A stretch of DNA of 64,000 nucleotides from Vicia villosa (lineage: Eukaryota; Streptophyta; Magnoliopsida; Fabales; Fabaceae), in assembly GCF_029867415.1 (NCBI RefSeq), contig NW_026706179.1:1-64000 (forward strand). Direction: 5' to 3'. The position numbers and the translations under genes are program-made. Positions 22,927 to 35,353 of the stretch are shown here, in pieces (within the stretch, counting starts at the first letter, position 1; each line of letters opens with the position of its first letter). The notes under the pieces are model-generated. The model ran no database searches. It was given only the letters and a program-made list of their open reading frames with translations, and had not been told where the DNA came from.

Positions 22927-24821
22927 TGTAATACGGTGAACTGACTATATTTGAAATGTCGCGGTTAAGCATGAGTCGCCACCGACTTTTATTTTATCCA
23001 ATTAGGAAAGGCAAAAAGAACAGGAAAATACCTTTTAAAAAGATTTTGAGTTCGGGGGGTAAGTTATACAAAGGGAAGGTGTAAGGCACCCTTTGTATCC
23101 ATGGTTATCCATGGGCTCTTAATTGCTTAGCTCACTTTTGAATTGTTTGAAAAGTAGTGTATGAATAGAAATTTGGATAAGAACTTTAGCTTGTAAATAA
23201 GCGTAGTCTTTTTGAAAAGTATTTGAAAATTAGTGGGAAAAAAGAGTTTGAATTTTAGAGCAAGCAATTAATAGTAACTACCCTAAGTTTTAAAATTTGT
23301 TCTTTTAGCTTTTCGAGGCGAAAGGATCTATCCACACCATGAGAGGGCAGGAAGTCTTTCAATTGGATGTGTGAAGGGTCATCGAGGAATCGTTCGCCAT
23401 AAGACTGTCCCTTGCCATAAAGAGGGCAGGTAGTCTAAGGGAAGGATATAATAGTCATTAATCTTTTTAGGCATCATGCGAGGATACCTTAGCAATTGGG
23501 ACAATCATCATATAAGGCAACATCGAGGGACAAACTTGATGATGATAATGAACTTAGGGCAACATTTGTTTTGCTTTAGGTATCCTCGGAATCGAGGGAC
23601 TTGACTATTTAGTACACTTAGAGGCAGCAAGGCAACAGGCAACAGAAGAGGTTACCCTAAAGGTGAGTGTGTGCAGCAATCACGTGGTTAACTTCGATTA
23701 CATTTATCTTGTAATTAGGTGATCTATGTTCAGTTCATGGTTTGCACTCCCTAAATTACTAACCACGCAGTAAATATAATATAACAGTTTTAAGTGCCTT
23801 CAAGGCCAAACAATACAACCAGGGAACAGTTACATAATAATACGGGGAAGGGAACAATGAAACCAGCGGATCCCTTAATAGGGTTTGACATAAGTAATAA
23901 TAAAGACAGAGTTTAGGGTTACCAACGTAGCTTTGGCAGTCTGACAAACTTTTATCTTTGATGGATGAAGGTTGATGGGCAGAGGCTAGCCTTGAGGCAT
24001 GAAGCATTGACACTGACCAGATTGTGATGAATCCTAAAAGATGGGCATAAAGAAAAAGGATGCAGTGAGTGTATGGCTGACTCATTGATATTTAAAAGTA
24101 AATCATAATTTATTTTATAGGACAAAAATAATATTTAAAATAATAATCAAATTAGGGACTTAGCTTTTGATCTGGCGTGGCGCGTAGGCGGACGAACCCT
24201 GATGGTAACCCTGAAAAGAATTGACATGAAGAAGAGAAATGTTAGTGCATTAACTGATTTAAACGTTAATTGATTATAAACCCTAAAAAGTTTACGAACC
24301 CTAAAGGGTTATTTAAGAAAACTTATTGTGACCCAAAAGGTTTATAAGGCCTAACAATGCGTTAGTGGAGAACACCTGCCTGAAGATTTTAAGGTTTATA
24401 AATGAATCAAGGTTAACAAAAACTTTAATTATTAATTTTCAATTAATTAATTAATTAAAAATATATACAAAAATAAAATTTTTTATTGTTTTAAAAATAA
24501 TTATTGATAAAATTAAAAAACGAGTTTTCGATTAAAATAAATAACTATGAAATTATTATATATAAAAACTAATTTGGTTAAATAAATAAAAATAAATAAA
24601 AGAAAAAAATTATACTAATAATAAAAAAAGAAAGGAATATATATAAAAAATTTCATGCAATTAAAATAAAAACAAAAAAAGAAACTTAGCTCAGATTGGG
24701 TGTTGTGCGCTCTTGAGAGTACATGGTGAGAAAGTGGCCAGCAAAATTGTTTGGCCAAAACAAGGTTAATGGCCAAAGGAAGTACCTGCAAACAAGGATA
24801 GTAATAATGTTAATAATAATG

Positions 24822-24870
<49 letters not shown>

Positions 24871-26276
24871 GGGTTAGTAATGATAATAGTTACAATAATA
24901 AAATAAAAAATATTATAAAATAGGTTTGACCTCATATAATCTAAATTTTCCCAAAAATTAAAGAAAGGTTCAGAAAGTTAGATTATGGCTCAAAGGGCAA
25001 AAATTCTCAAAAGTAAAAAAAAAATAATTATGATTGTAAAAACATAAATTTAAACTAAAATGTAGCAACAATGACCAAAACAATGATTAAAAAAAAACAA
25101 GCCTCATGTATCATCATTGGCCAAAAAAATTGTAATTCTAGATAAAGTATTTGAAAAAGGTTTTTTAAAAAAAGAGAGTTGAAAGAAAATGTTTCGAAAC
25201 ATAAAGAGGATGTCAAAACATAAGAATTTTGATAAAAGGTGGCCTCAAGTATCATCATTAGCCAAAAACTAAAGTTAGTATAAAAACATACATCAAGGGC
25301 CTCATATGATAATCATTGGCCAAAAGGTTTTGAAAACAAAAGGTTTATTTTTAGTTTTGATAAAAAGATTTAGAAAAAGATTTTTTCTTTAAAAAAGAAG
25401 AAGATGAGGCCTCATACGAAATCATTGGCCAAGAACTAAGCAAAAGAAGAACAAAAGATATTGAAGAAACTTGGTGAATTGTTTTGTAGGTAGGAATTAG
25501 GAATGAAGAATAAGGTTGAAGGTGTTAAAAAAAATAAGGGTTTAGTTGTGAGAGAGTAAATTGAGAAATTTGTAATTGTTAGTTTTATTTATATATCATG
25601 AATTAGGTTAGAAAAAATAATTATAGTAAAACTATGGACCAAATCAAAGCCCAAAAATCAATTTGTTTTAATTTTAATAAAAAATTAAATCAAACTAATT
25701 TAATAAGATTGACTTCTTCTCTAAGTTATAAAAAGTGCTAAAAATAGGACAAATAAGATTAAAAACTTTTTTTTTGGATTTTTTTGAATATTTTATGATT
25801 TTTGATGATTTTTGACTAGAAAATACATAAAAGTGAAAATTTGACTATTTTAAAAAATGCATATTTAAATAGTGCGAAAATTAAAAATAAAATGATAAAA
25901 AAAATGATTTTTTGTGATTTTTTTAATAAAAATAAAATTAAAACTATAGTTAGAAAAAAAAGAAAAAAAAGTGTTAGAAGTGGGATTTGAACCCGAGACT
26001 TTGTACTTGCAAGCCTTACCTCCTTACCAACTATGTTATATTATTTGTTTGAAATAAAAGTCAATTGGAAGTGTATGAAGCATGAGAAAGCATTTTGCTA
26101 TTTATTAAAATATAAATAATTTAAGAGTAAATTATTATATTTTAAAATAGACTTTAAATTGAATATTTATAAAATTCAAGACGTCAATGTGAATGACCTC
26201 AAAATTTTATAAAAAAAATCCAATTTTAAAATAATTTGAATATTTGAATATTGTGGGCAAATTTTGGGGTATGACA
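22927..26276 (-). repeat. LTR 2 of array (3350 bp; shared middle LTR)
   Basis: It lies between the two internal regions without target duplications on either side. At three sites where LTR 1 and LTR 3 differ (in LTR 1 near 16076, 16484 and 16666) LTR 2 matches LTR 1. Its TAA tract (24821-24870) is the shortest. Confidence 0.93.
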
Positions 26277-26490
26277 GCTGCCCCTGTTCAATCTTCTTAA
26301 ACCTGAAGATATAGAGTGGTTTGTGTGTCAGTCGGTATCTGAAGGTGGAAGATGATTGAACACTAGAATACCAAGAAATTTGCCCTAGCTGAAGTAGGGA
26401 CTTTTGTCGGAGATGGGCTTGTAGATGCCATCTGGTAGTTGTTGGAGTATGGATTGTTACGAAATTTCTGCTTTTGCCGTCTTCCCTCTT

Positions 26491-27381
26491 TTGAATGTTG
26501 AGGAACCGTCAAAGGTATCGACTCAAATATGTGTTGGGTTATTTAAGGAACCGTCAAAGGTATCGACTTAAATTCGAAGCATATTGTTGAGGCACCGTCA
26601 AAGGTATCGACTCAGATATGCGGATAGATTGTATAAGGAACCGTCAAAGGTGTCGACTTATATCTGAAGTATGTCGTTAAGGAACCGTCAAAGGTGTCGA
26701 CTTAACTCTTGATGTGGGTTGTTAAGGAACCGTCAAAGGTATCGACTTAACTCTGAAGCATATCATTGAGGCACCGTCAAAGGTATCGACTCAGATATGT
26801 AGATAGACTGTATAAGGAACCGTCAAAGGTATCAATTCAAATCTGTGTTGGGTTATTTAAGGAACCGTCAAAGGTATCGACTTAAATTTGAAACATATCA
26901 TTGAGGCACCGTCAAAGGTATCGACTCAGATATGCAGGTAGATTGTATAAGGAACCGTCAAAGGTGTCGACTTAAATTTGAAACATATCATTGAGGCACC
27001 GTCAAAGGTATCGACTCAGATATGCAGGTAGATTGTATAAGGAACCGTCAAAGGTGTCGACTTATATCTGAAGTGTGTTGTTAAGGAACCGTCAAAGGTG
27101 TCGACTTAACTGGTGATGTGTGTTGTTAAGGAACCGTCAAAGGTGTCGACTTAACTTTGAAGCATATCATTGAGGCACCGTCAAAGGTATCGACTCAGAT
27201 ATGCGGGTAGATTGTATAAGGAACCGTCAAAGGTATCGACTTATATCTGAAGTGTGTTGTTAAGGAACCGTCAAAGGTGTCGACTTAACTCTTGATGTGT
27301 TAAGGAACCGTCAAAGGTGTCGACTTAATACTTGAGAATATATTGTTAAGGAACCGTCAAAGGTGTCGACTTAACTCTTGC
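26491..27381. repeat. 20-copy, ~45-bp minisatellite (internal region 2)
   Basis: Same array and unit order as at 17440-18330; the copy number is unchanged between the two internal regions, fitting a recent duplication. Confidence 0.92.
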
Positions 27382-29685
27382 AGATAGAGATAGTAATATC
27401 CTGAAAAATAGAAGTTAGTTTTCTTATGTCATGATGCATGCGTTAAAGTAATGAGTATCTCGAAATGAATGAGAAGCTTTGTATGTTATGCGTGAGTTCA
27501 GTATGTATGTGATGTATGACTATGTTTATGATTTATGGTATGCAAACATGATTTATGTTGTCTTAGTCGAGAGAATAAATCTCCAGGTCTATGTGATTTT
27601 GATGTTTGATTTCGTCTTGAAAGATGCTCAGCTGGGGATTTATGATTTTTGCTTGGGGATGATCAGTAACTTGATGTACCCTGATTGGTGATAAAGATAT
27701 TAATGCGCCATGTTGGAGGAAAGTGAAGTGTCGGAGGACCGGTAGCGTTGAAGGTGTAAACTCTGTTGGGGAGTCATGTCTTTGTCGAGACGAGAGCATT
27801 TGAAGATGATTACTCTGTGGGGATATGATCTTGTGAACCCGGCTCTGTGGGAAGACGTGGGTGTCTTGAATGTTGCCCCTAGTATTATAGTACCTGCCAT
27901 TCCTGGATTTAGGACATGCCACTGAATGTTGATCAAGATGTCAAACTGGACTTGCATAGATTTGCCCCAGTTAGTAGGGACTTTGATTTGCCTCGCGAGG
28001 ACTTTATGAGATGTGCACTATGGGCGAACATGCCTTTAGTAATCATAGGTCTAGGACAACGTCCCATGTTGATTGGGAAATTGCTTCAGATCTACTTGGA
28101 TGCATGCCCCTGACTGTTTTTTTTTGCATCGTTCAGGTATTCTTGAAATCTTGACTTGATTGCCCCAGATTGATCGGGGGTATAGTTTGAAGTCCACTTG
28201 GGATGTATGCTCTTGACTATTTGGCATTTTGAGAGATTCTTCGAATCTTGACTTGATTGTCCCTGATTGATCGGGCGAAGCGTGCCATGCCCCTTGTATT
28301 CATTGACTTATAGTCAACTGAGTCAGTTATAAGGGATGTTGCTGTTGAAATAGTTCCGTCTGTCGGGATGACTTTTAGTCATTAGTCGTACCCTGTGCAG
28401 ATTCTTTCTGATGCTAACATTTGAAATTATGTAGCAGAATATGTTTAATAATGTATTCATGAGATGCAATGCATACGTTTGTCTTGAGTTTTTGAAAAAC
28501 ATTAAAACAGGAGATGTACAAGCGTGATATTTGTAAAACATGATATTTGTAACAACGTGATGTTTGTAAAAATGAAATATCGACTCAGCATTTGTGATAA
28601 ACCTTAAGGAGTCAGGATACCTTTGTTGTGACAATATGCTTTCGAACTAACCATGCTTCAGTTAGGACTTTCAAGGGTTGTAACGTGGCTTGGTTCACGG
28701 TTTAAGAAACAAAGGATAAAGGCTCAAAGTTTATTTATACCCACCCCTCTTCGTGATGATCTTCAGTCCTAAACTCAGTTAATTCAACTTATGCATTCGG
28801 GTTCCAAGAGATTTCTGGATTTGCGCCTTCGATAATGTTGATGGTTCGTAAACAAAGAGAACTTTTGAGATGGCAGTCACTTCTTCCTTTTGGTAGTCAC
28901 AACATTGTGTTGTTCAGGAGTTTATTGACTTCTCTTTTTTCATCTTTTTGATATCCCTAACTTTTGCCTGAACTGTCTATTTTGAGCTTACAGTCAGCGG
29001 GACGCCTTGATTTTTGCCTAAGTCACCTTTTTGATTTTTGACTTAGCAGGCTTTTCTTTGTATATATGTTTTTTCATTTTTTCCTTTTTGAAAGATATTG
29101 ACTGCCTTGCTTGATGAACCATCATTGTCTTTTGACTGTCGTCTCTAACGCTTATTTGATGTGTGCGGATGAACGCTTGTGATTGAAACCTTTGTTGAAA
29201 GGTGTACTGAATGATTCTCTTAAAATAGAATGCACAGCCAAATTAACTGAGAACTACCCTGCCCCAGGTTATGATCAAGGGTTTTAGTACAAAAAGAAAC
29301 TTCTACTTCTTAGGCTCAAGGGGGTTGACGAGGGATTAACATCCTTATATCTCCGCTGTTTAGGAATTGAAACAATGCCTGTACATCGTCAGCATAGTCT
29401 GTTCAAAAGCATATTGTATGAAGTTGCGGTATCGCTTTCGTCATCCTCCCTCAAAAGGTATACAACTTTAGCAGGAGTTGAGTGTCGCAAAAACATATGC
29501 AGAATAAAGACGTAATTTAAAATGAGTGATAACGAAATAATTTATTCAAGACAAACATATGCAATGCACTGATGATGATTATTAAAACAGATAATGTCTA
29601 TCATGAATCAGATGTTTAAACAAACAGAAAAGGAACTTGCAAATGAAAGTAGATCTAATGATCCAAAAGTTCGTCCGTCTAGACG

Positions 29686-30041
29686 TCAATCAGTCTTGTC
29701 ATGACTAGGCATAGGAGCGGTGATCACCACAGGAGTTTCAGGCGAGTTGGATTTGATTTCTCCGTCATTGATCAGCTTTTGGATCTTATTCTTCAATGTC
29801 CAGCAATTTGTTTGTGTAATGTCCAGGAATGTTGGAATGGTACCCGCACCTTGCATTAAGTTTATAGTCAGGAGTGGAGGTGTTAGCATTCTTAGGAGGG
29901 TCCCTCAGAGTAATCAATTCGATCTTCAATGGATGTTGTAACGCTTGAGCCAATGACATATTGATCTCGGTGAATTGACGATTAGGTACGTCTGGCTTGC
30001 GTCGTTGTTGTAGAGCTGGTGTAGAGATTCAGAGCATCCGG
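29686..30041 (-). pseudogene. Ogre-type gag end, frameshifted (internal region 2)
   Basis: Copy of the remnant at 20635-20990 with the same frame break, so the lesion predates the duplication. Confidence 0.7.
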
Positions 30042-30075
30042 GGTTCGAGCTTCCGGAATGTGTATCTGATTGAGA

Positions 30076-30546
30076 AGACCAGAACGGGTCATGCTTTAGA
30101 CCATATCTGTTGAGGAATAGCAGAACGAGTCGTACGTTAGACCATATCCGTTGGAATGTCAGAACGAGTCATACATTGGACTATATCTGTTGGAATGTCA
30201 GAACGAGTCATACATTGGACTATATCTGTTGGAATGTCAGAACGAGTCATACATTGGACTATATCTGTTGAAGGATAGCAGAACGAGTCGTACGTTAGAC
30301 CATATCTGTTGGAATGTCAGAACGAGTCATACATTGGACTATATCTGTTGAAGGATATCAAAACCATATCTGAAGGGGAATGTCAGAACGAGTCATACAT
30401 TAGACCATATCTGATGAATAATGCCAGAACGAGTCATACATTAGACCATATCTGACTGAAGATACCGGAACGGGTCATACATTGGACCATATCTGATAGG
30501 GAATACCGGAACGGGTCATACATTGGACCATATCTGATAGAGAATG
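30076..30546. repeat. ~40-bp minisatellite, about 11 copies (internal region 2)
   Basis: Copy of the array at 21025-21495 with the same unit order. Confidence 0.9.
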
Positions 30547-31955
30547 CTTGCTTGTTAGAGTCGATGAGTTATTTGACGAAGTTTTGGAATGTAAAAGGGC
30601 TTGTCAGAATGAATCTCCAGCTCGATTATATTTGAGACAAATGATTGTCGAGGCGGAACCTGAAAACAAAGTTAGAAATATGCGATGTCGTGAATGTAAA
30701 TGCAATGCTTTCAAGGATCTATAGGAAATTTAGTTTGCAACGCTTAGACATTGAATCAAACAGAGTTATGTCTAGAGAATTCTGGCTTTCGTCTTTGGAC
30801 GTCCTTCTTTGAGAATCAAGCTCACCATATCGAGTGCGTCATCGCCTCTGATTCAAGATATCTCTGAATTTGAAGGTACATGGCTAGAAGAAAATAAATC
30901 CTCTTGCCCCTTGATAGGTATGATATCATTAAACTATAAGGCATATGGCCAGAGAAAAATAAATCCTCTTGCCCCTTGATGGGTACGGTGTCTTTGAATT
31001 GGAAGGTACGTGGCCAGAGGAAAGTAAATCCTCTTGCCCCTAGTTAGGAATTATGTCCTTGCTAAGAGATTGTGCGCTTTAAATCCCTAAGATCCTTGAA
31101 AGTGTTAGTTTACATGTGATGTTATGATGTTATGACGTCATGCAAATGCAATGCATTAAGTAAAGCATAAGGTCATAAGGACGAGACGTCCTACAGGAAA
31201 ACCCTGCAAGGAAATAAAAGGTTAGAGCATAAGGTAGTGAGGACGAGATGTCCTACAAGCAAATATTGCAAGGAAATAGAAAGGTGAAGCATATGGTAAT
31301 AAGTACGAAATGTCCTACAAGCAAATCCTGCAAGGAAAGAAAAGGTTAGATAACAAGCAAGTCATACAAGAGTCCTTAAGTTTAAAGGCTTGCGTGAAGT
31401 ATGACCAGGTGACTACCCTTCCCCAAAGGTACTTCTAAGGATAAGGATGATATCAGCAACGGGTTCTACCAAGTGACCCAGAATTGTCAGCCCTTCTAAA
31501 GCACCCTCGAACATGGTACATGCATACCACGCAATGATACTTTGAGAGAGAACCTATCTGAGTTGTAGTATCGGGTAGCGACTATGCCCTCAACATACAT
31601 CAAGAGTAGTCCCCCCACTACGTTCCTAAAGGCCAAGATGGGTTAAAGGTGACTAAAGGTCCTTAAGCTCCGACTCACCTACAGATATCCACACGAACCT
31701 CTCTCATGCAAAAGAGGCATGTGAACACCCATAGAGGCCTAACTTAAGCGTGAACTCTCATATTGACCAATCCCAAGCATACACAAGGGAGGTCGCCATG
31801 ACTATGCCACTCCTATCTTAAGGTGCACTCGAATCCGGGTATAGGATTCATCTTCCATTCAATACCCAAAACAACCTTTAAGAATAAAGCAAACAAACAA
31901 ACAATTATTAAAGTGATCCTAAACTTTAAGGTAACCCCTCTTTTAATCGAAAGCA

Positions 31956-31973
31956 TCCCCAGCAGAGTCGCCA
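31956..31973 (-). other. Primer binding site, internal region 2
   Basis: TGGCGACTCTGCTGGGGA on the minus strand, 4 bases from LTR 3, the outer 5' LTR of the array. Confidence 0.82.
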
Positions 31974-31977
31974 GTTC

Positions 31978-33872
31978 TGTAATACGGTGAACTGACTATA
32001 TTTGAAATGTCGCGGTTAAGCATGAGTCGCCACCGACTTTTATTTTATCCAATTAGGAAAGGCAAAAAGAACAGGAAAATACCTTTTAAAAAGATTTTGA
32101 GTTCGGGGGGTAAGTTATACAAAGGGAAGGTGTAAGGCACCCTTTGTATCCATGGTTATCCATGGGCTCTTAATTGCTTAGCTCACTTTTGAATTGTTTG
32201 AAAAGTAGTGTATGAATAGAAATTTGGATAAGAACTTTAGCTTGTAAATAAGCGTAGTCTTTTTGAAAAGTATTTGAAAATTAGTGGGAAAAAAGAGTTT
32301 GAATTTTAGAGCAAGCAATTAATAGTAACTACCCTAAGTTTTAAAATTTGTTCTTTTAGCTTTTCGAGGCGAAAGGATCTATCCACACCATGAGAGGGCA
32401 GGAAGTCTTTCAATTGGATGTGTGAAGGGTCATCGAGGAATCGTTCGCCATAAGACTGTCCCTTGCCATAAAGAGGGCAGGTAGTCTAAGGGAAGGATAT
32501 AATAGTCATTAATCTTTTTAGGCATCATGCGAGGATACCTTAGCAATTGGGACAATCATCATATAAGGCAACATCGAGGGACAAACTTGATGATGATAAT
32601 GAACTTAGGGCAACATTTGTTTTGCTTTAGGTATCCTCGGAATCGAGGGACTTGACTATTTAGTACACTTAGAGGCAGCAAGGCAACAGGCAACAGAAGA
32701 GGTTACCCTAAAGGTGAGTGTGTGCAGCAATCACGTGGTTAACTTCGATTACATTTATCTTGTAATTAGGTGATCTATGTTCAGTTCATGGTTTGCACTC
32801 CCTAAATTACTAACCACGCAGTAAATATAATATAACAGTTTTAAGTGCCTTCAAGGCCAAACAATACAACCAGGGAACAGTTACATAATAATACGGGGAA
32901 GGGAACAATGAAACCAGCGGATCCCTTAATAGGGTTTGACATAAGTAATAATAAAGACAGAGTTTAGGGTTACCAACGTAGCTTTGGCAGTCTGACAAAC
33001 TTTTATCTTTGATGGATGAAGGTTGATGGGCAGAGGCTAGCCTTGAGGCATGAAGCATTGACACTGACCAGATTGTGATGAATCCTAAAAGATGGGCATA
33101 AAGAAAAAGGATGCAGTGAGTGTATGGCTGACTCATTGATATTTAAAAGTAAATCATAATTTATTTTATAGGACAAAAATAATATTTAAAATAATAATCA
33201 AATTAGGGACTTAGCTTTTGATCTGGCGTGGCGCGTAGGCGGACGAACCCTGATGGTAACCCTGAAAAGAATTGACATGAAGAAGAGAAATGTTAGTGCA
33301 TTAACTGATTTAAACGTTAATTGATTATAAACCCTAAAAAGTTTACGAACCCTAAAGGGTTATTTAAGAAAACTTATTGTGACCCAAAAGGTTTATAAGG
33401 CCTAACAATGCGTTAGTGGAGAACACCTGCCTGAAGATTTTAAGGTTTATAAATGAATCAAGGTTAACAAAAACTTTAATTATTAATTTTCAATTAATTA
33501 ATTAATTAAAAATATATACAAAAATAAAATTTTTTATTGTTTTAAAAATAATTATTGATAAAATTAAAAAACGAGTTTTCGATTAAAATAAATAACTATG
33601 AAATTATTATATATAAAAACTAATTTGGTTAAATAAATAAAAATAAATAAAAGAAAAAAATTATACTAATAATAAAAAAAGAAAGGAATATATATAAAAA
33701 ATTTCATGCAATTAAAATAAAAACAAAAAAAGAAACTTAGCTCAGATTGGGTGTTGTGCGCTCTTGAGAGTACATGGTGAGAAAGTGGCCAGCAAAATTG
33801 TTTGGCCAAAACAAGGTTAATGGCCAAAGGAAGTACCTGCAAACAAGGATAGTAATAATGTTAATAATAATG

Positions 33873-33942
<70 letters not shown>

Positions 33943-35348
33943 GGGTTAGTAATGATAATAGTTACAATAATAAAATAAAAAATATTATAAAATAGGTTTG
34001 ACCTCATATAATCTAAATTTTCCCAAAAATTAAAGAAAGGTTCAGAAAGTTAGATTATGGCTCAAAGGGCAAAAATTCTCAAAAGTAAAAAAAAAATAAT
34101 TATGATTGTAAAAACATAAATTTAAACTAAAATGTAGCAACAATGACCAAAACAATGATTAAAAAAAAACAAGCCTCATGTATCATCATTGGCCAAAAAA
34201 TTTGTAATTCTAGATAAAGTATTTGAAAAAGGTTTTTTAAAAAAAGAGAGTTGAAAGAAAATGTTTCGAAACATAAAGAGGATGTCAAAACATAAGAATT
34301 TTGATAAAAGGTGGCCTCAAGTATCATCATTAGCCAAAAACTAAAGTTAGTATAAAAACATACATCAAGGGCCTCATATGATAATCATTGGCCAAAAGGT
34401 TTTGAAAACAAAAGGTTTATTTTTAGTTTTGATAAAAAGATTTAGAAAAAGATTTTTTCTTTAAAAAAGAAGAAGATGAGGCCTCATACGAAATCATTGG
34501 CCAAGAACTAAGCAAAAGAAGAACAAAAGATATTGAAGAAACTTGGTGAATTGTTTTGTAGGTAGGAATTAGGAATGAAGAATAAGGTTGAAGGTGTTAA
34601 AAAAAATACGGGTTTAGTTGTGAGAGAGTAAATTGAGAAATTTGTAATTGTTAGTTTTATTTATATATCATGAATTAGGTTAGAAAAAATAATTATAGTA
34701 AAACTATGGACCAAATCAAAGCCCAAAAATCAATTTGTTTTAATTTTAATAAAAAATTAAATCAAACTAATTTAATAAGATTGACTTGTTCTCTAAGTTA
34801 TAAAAAGTGCTAAAAATAGGACAAATAAGATTAAAAACTTTTTTTTTGGATTTTTTTGAATATTTTATGATTTTTGATGATTTTTGACTAGAAAATACAT
34901 AAAAGTGAAAATTTGACTATTTTAAAAAATGCATATTTAAATAGTGCGAAAATTAAAAATAAAATGATAAAAAAAATGATTTTTTGTGATTTTTTTAATA
35001 AAAATAAAATTAAAACTATAGTTAGAAAAAAAAGAAAAAAAAGTGTTAGAAGTGGGATTTGAACCCGAGACTTTGTACTTGCAAGCCTTACCTCCTTACC
35101 AACTATGTTATATTATTTGTTTGAAATAAAAGTCAATTGGAAGTGTATGAAGCATGAGAAAGCATTTTGCTATTTATTAAAATATAAATAATTTAAGAGT
35201 AAATTATTATATTTTAAAATAGACTTTAAATTGAATATTTATAAAATTCAAGACGTCAATGTGAATGACCTCAAAATTTTATAAAAAAAATCCAATTTTA
35301 AAATAATTTGAATATTTGAATATTGTGGGCAAATTTTGGGGTATGACA
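31978..35348 (-). repeat. LTR 3 of array (3371 bp; outer 5' LTR on minus strand)
   Basis: Ends in gggtatgaca followed by the CATTG duplication. It carries three private substitutions relative to LTR 1 and LTR 2 in its right third (near 34199, 34609 and 34788). TAA tract at about 33868-33942. Confidence 0.93.
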
Positions 35349-35353
35349 CATTG

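Larger units (their letters stand above)
26277..31977 (-). mobile_element. Internal region 2 of array (5701 bp)
   Basis: Same length as internal region 1 and nearly identical. I noticed three substitutions (near 27252, 31294 and 31571). It carries the same broken gag end (29686-30041), 20-copy minisatellite (26491-27381), ~40-bp minisatellite (30076-30546), short arrays (30877-31341) and primer site (31956-31973). Polypurine tract at 26277-26289. Confidence 0.93.
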
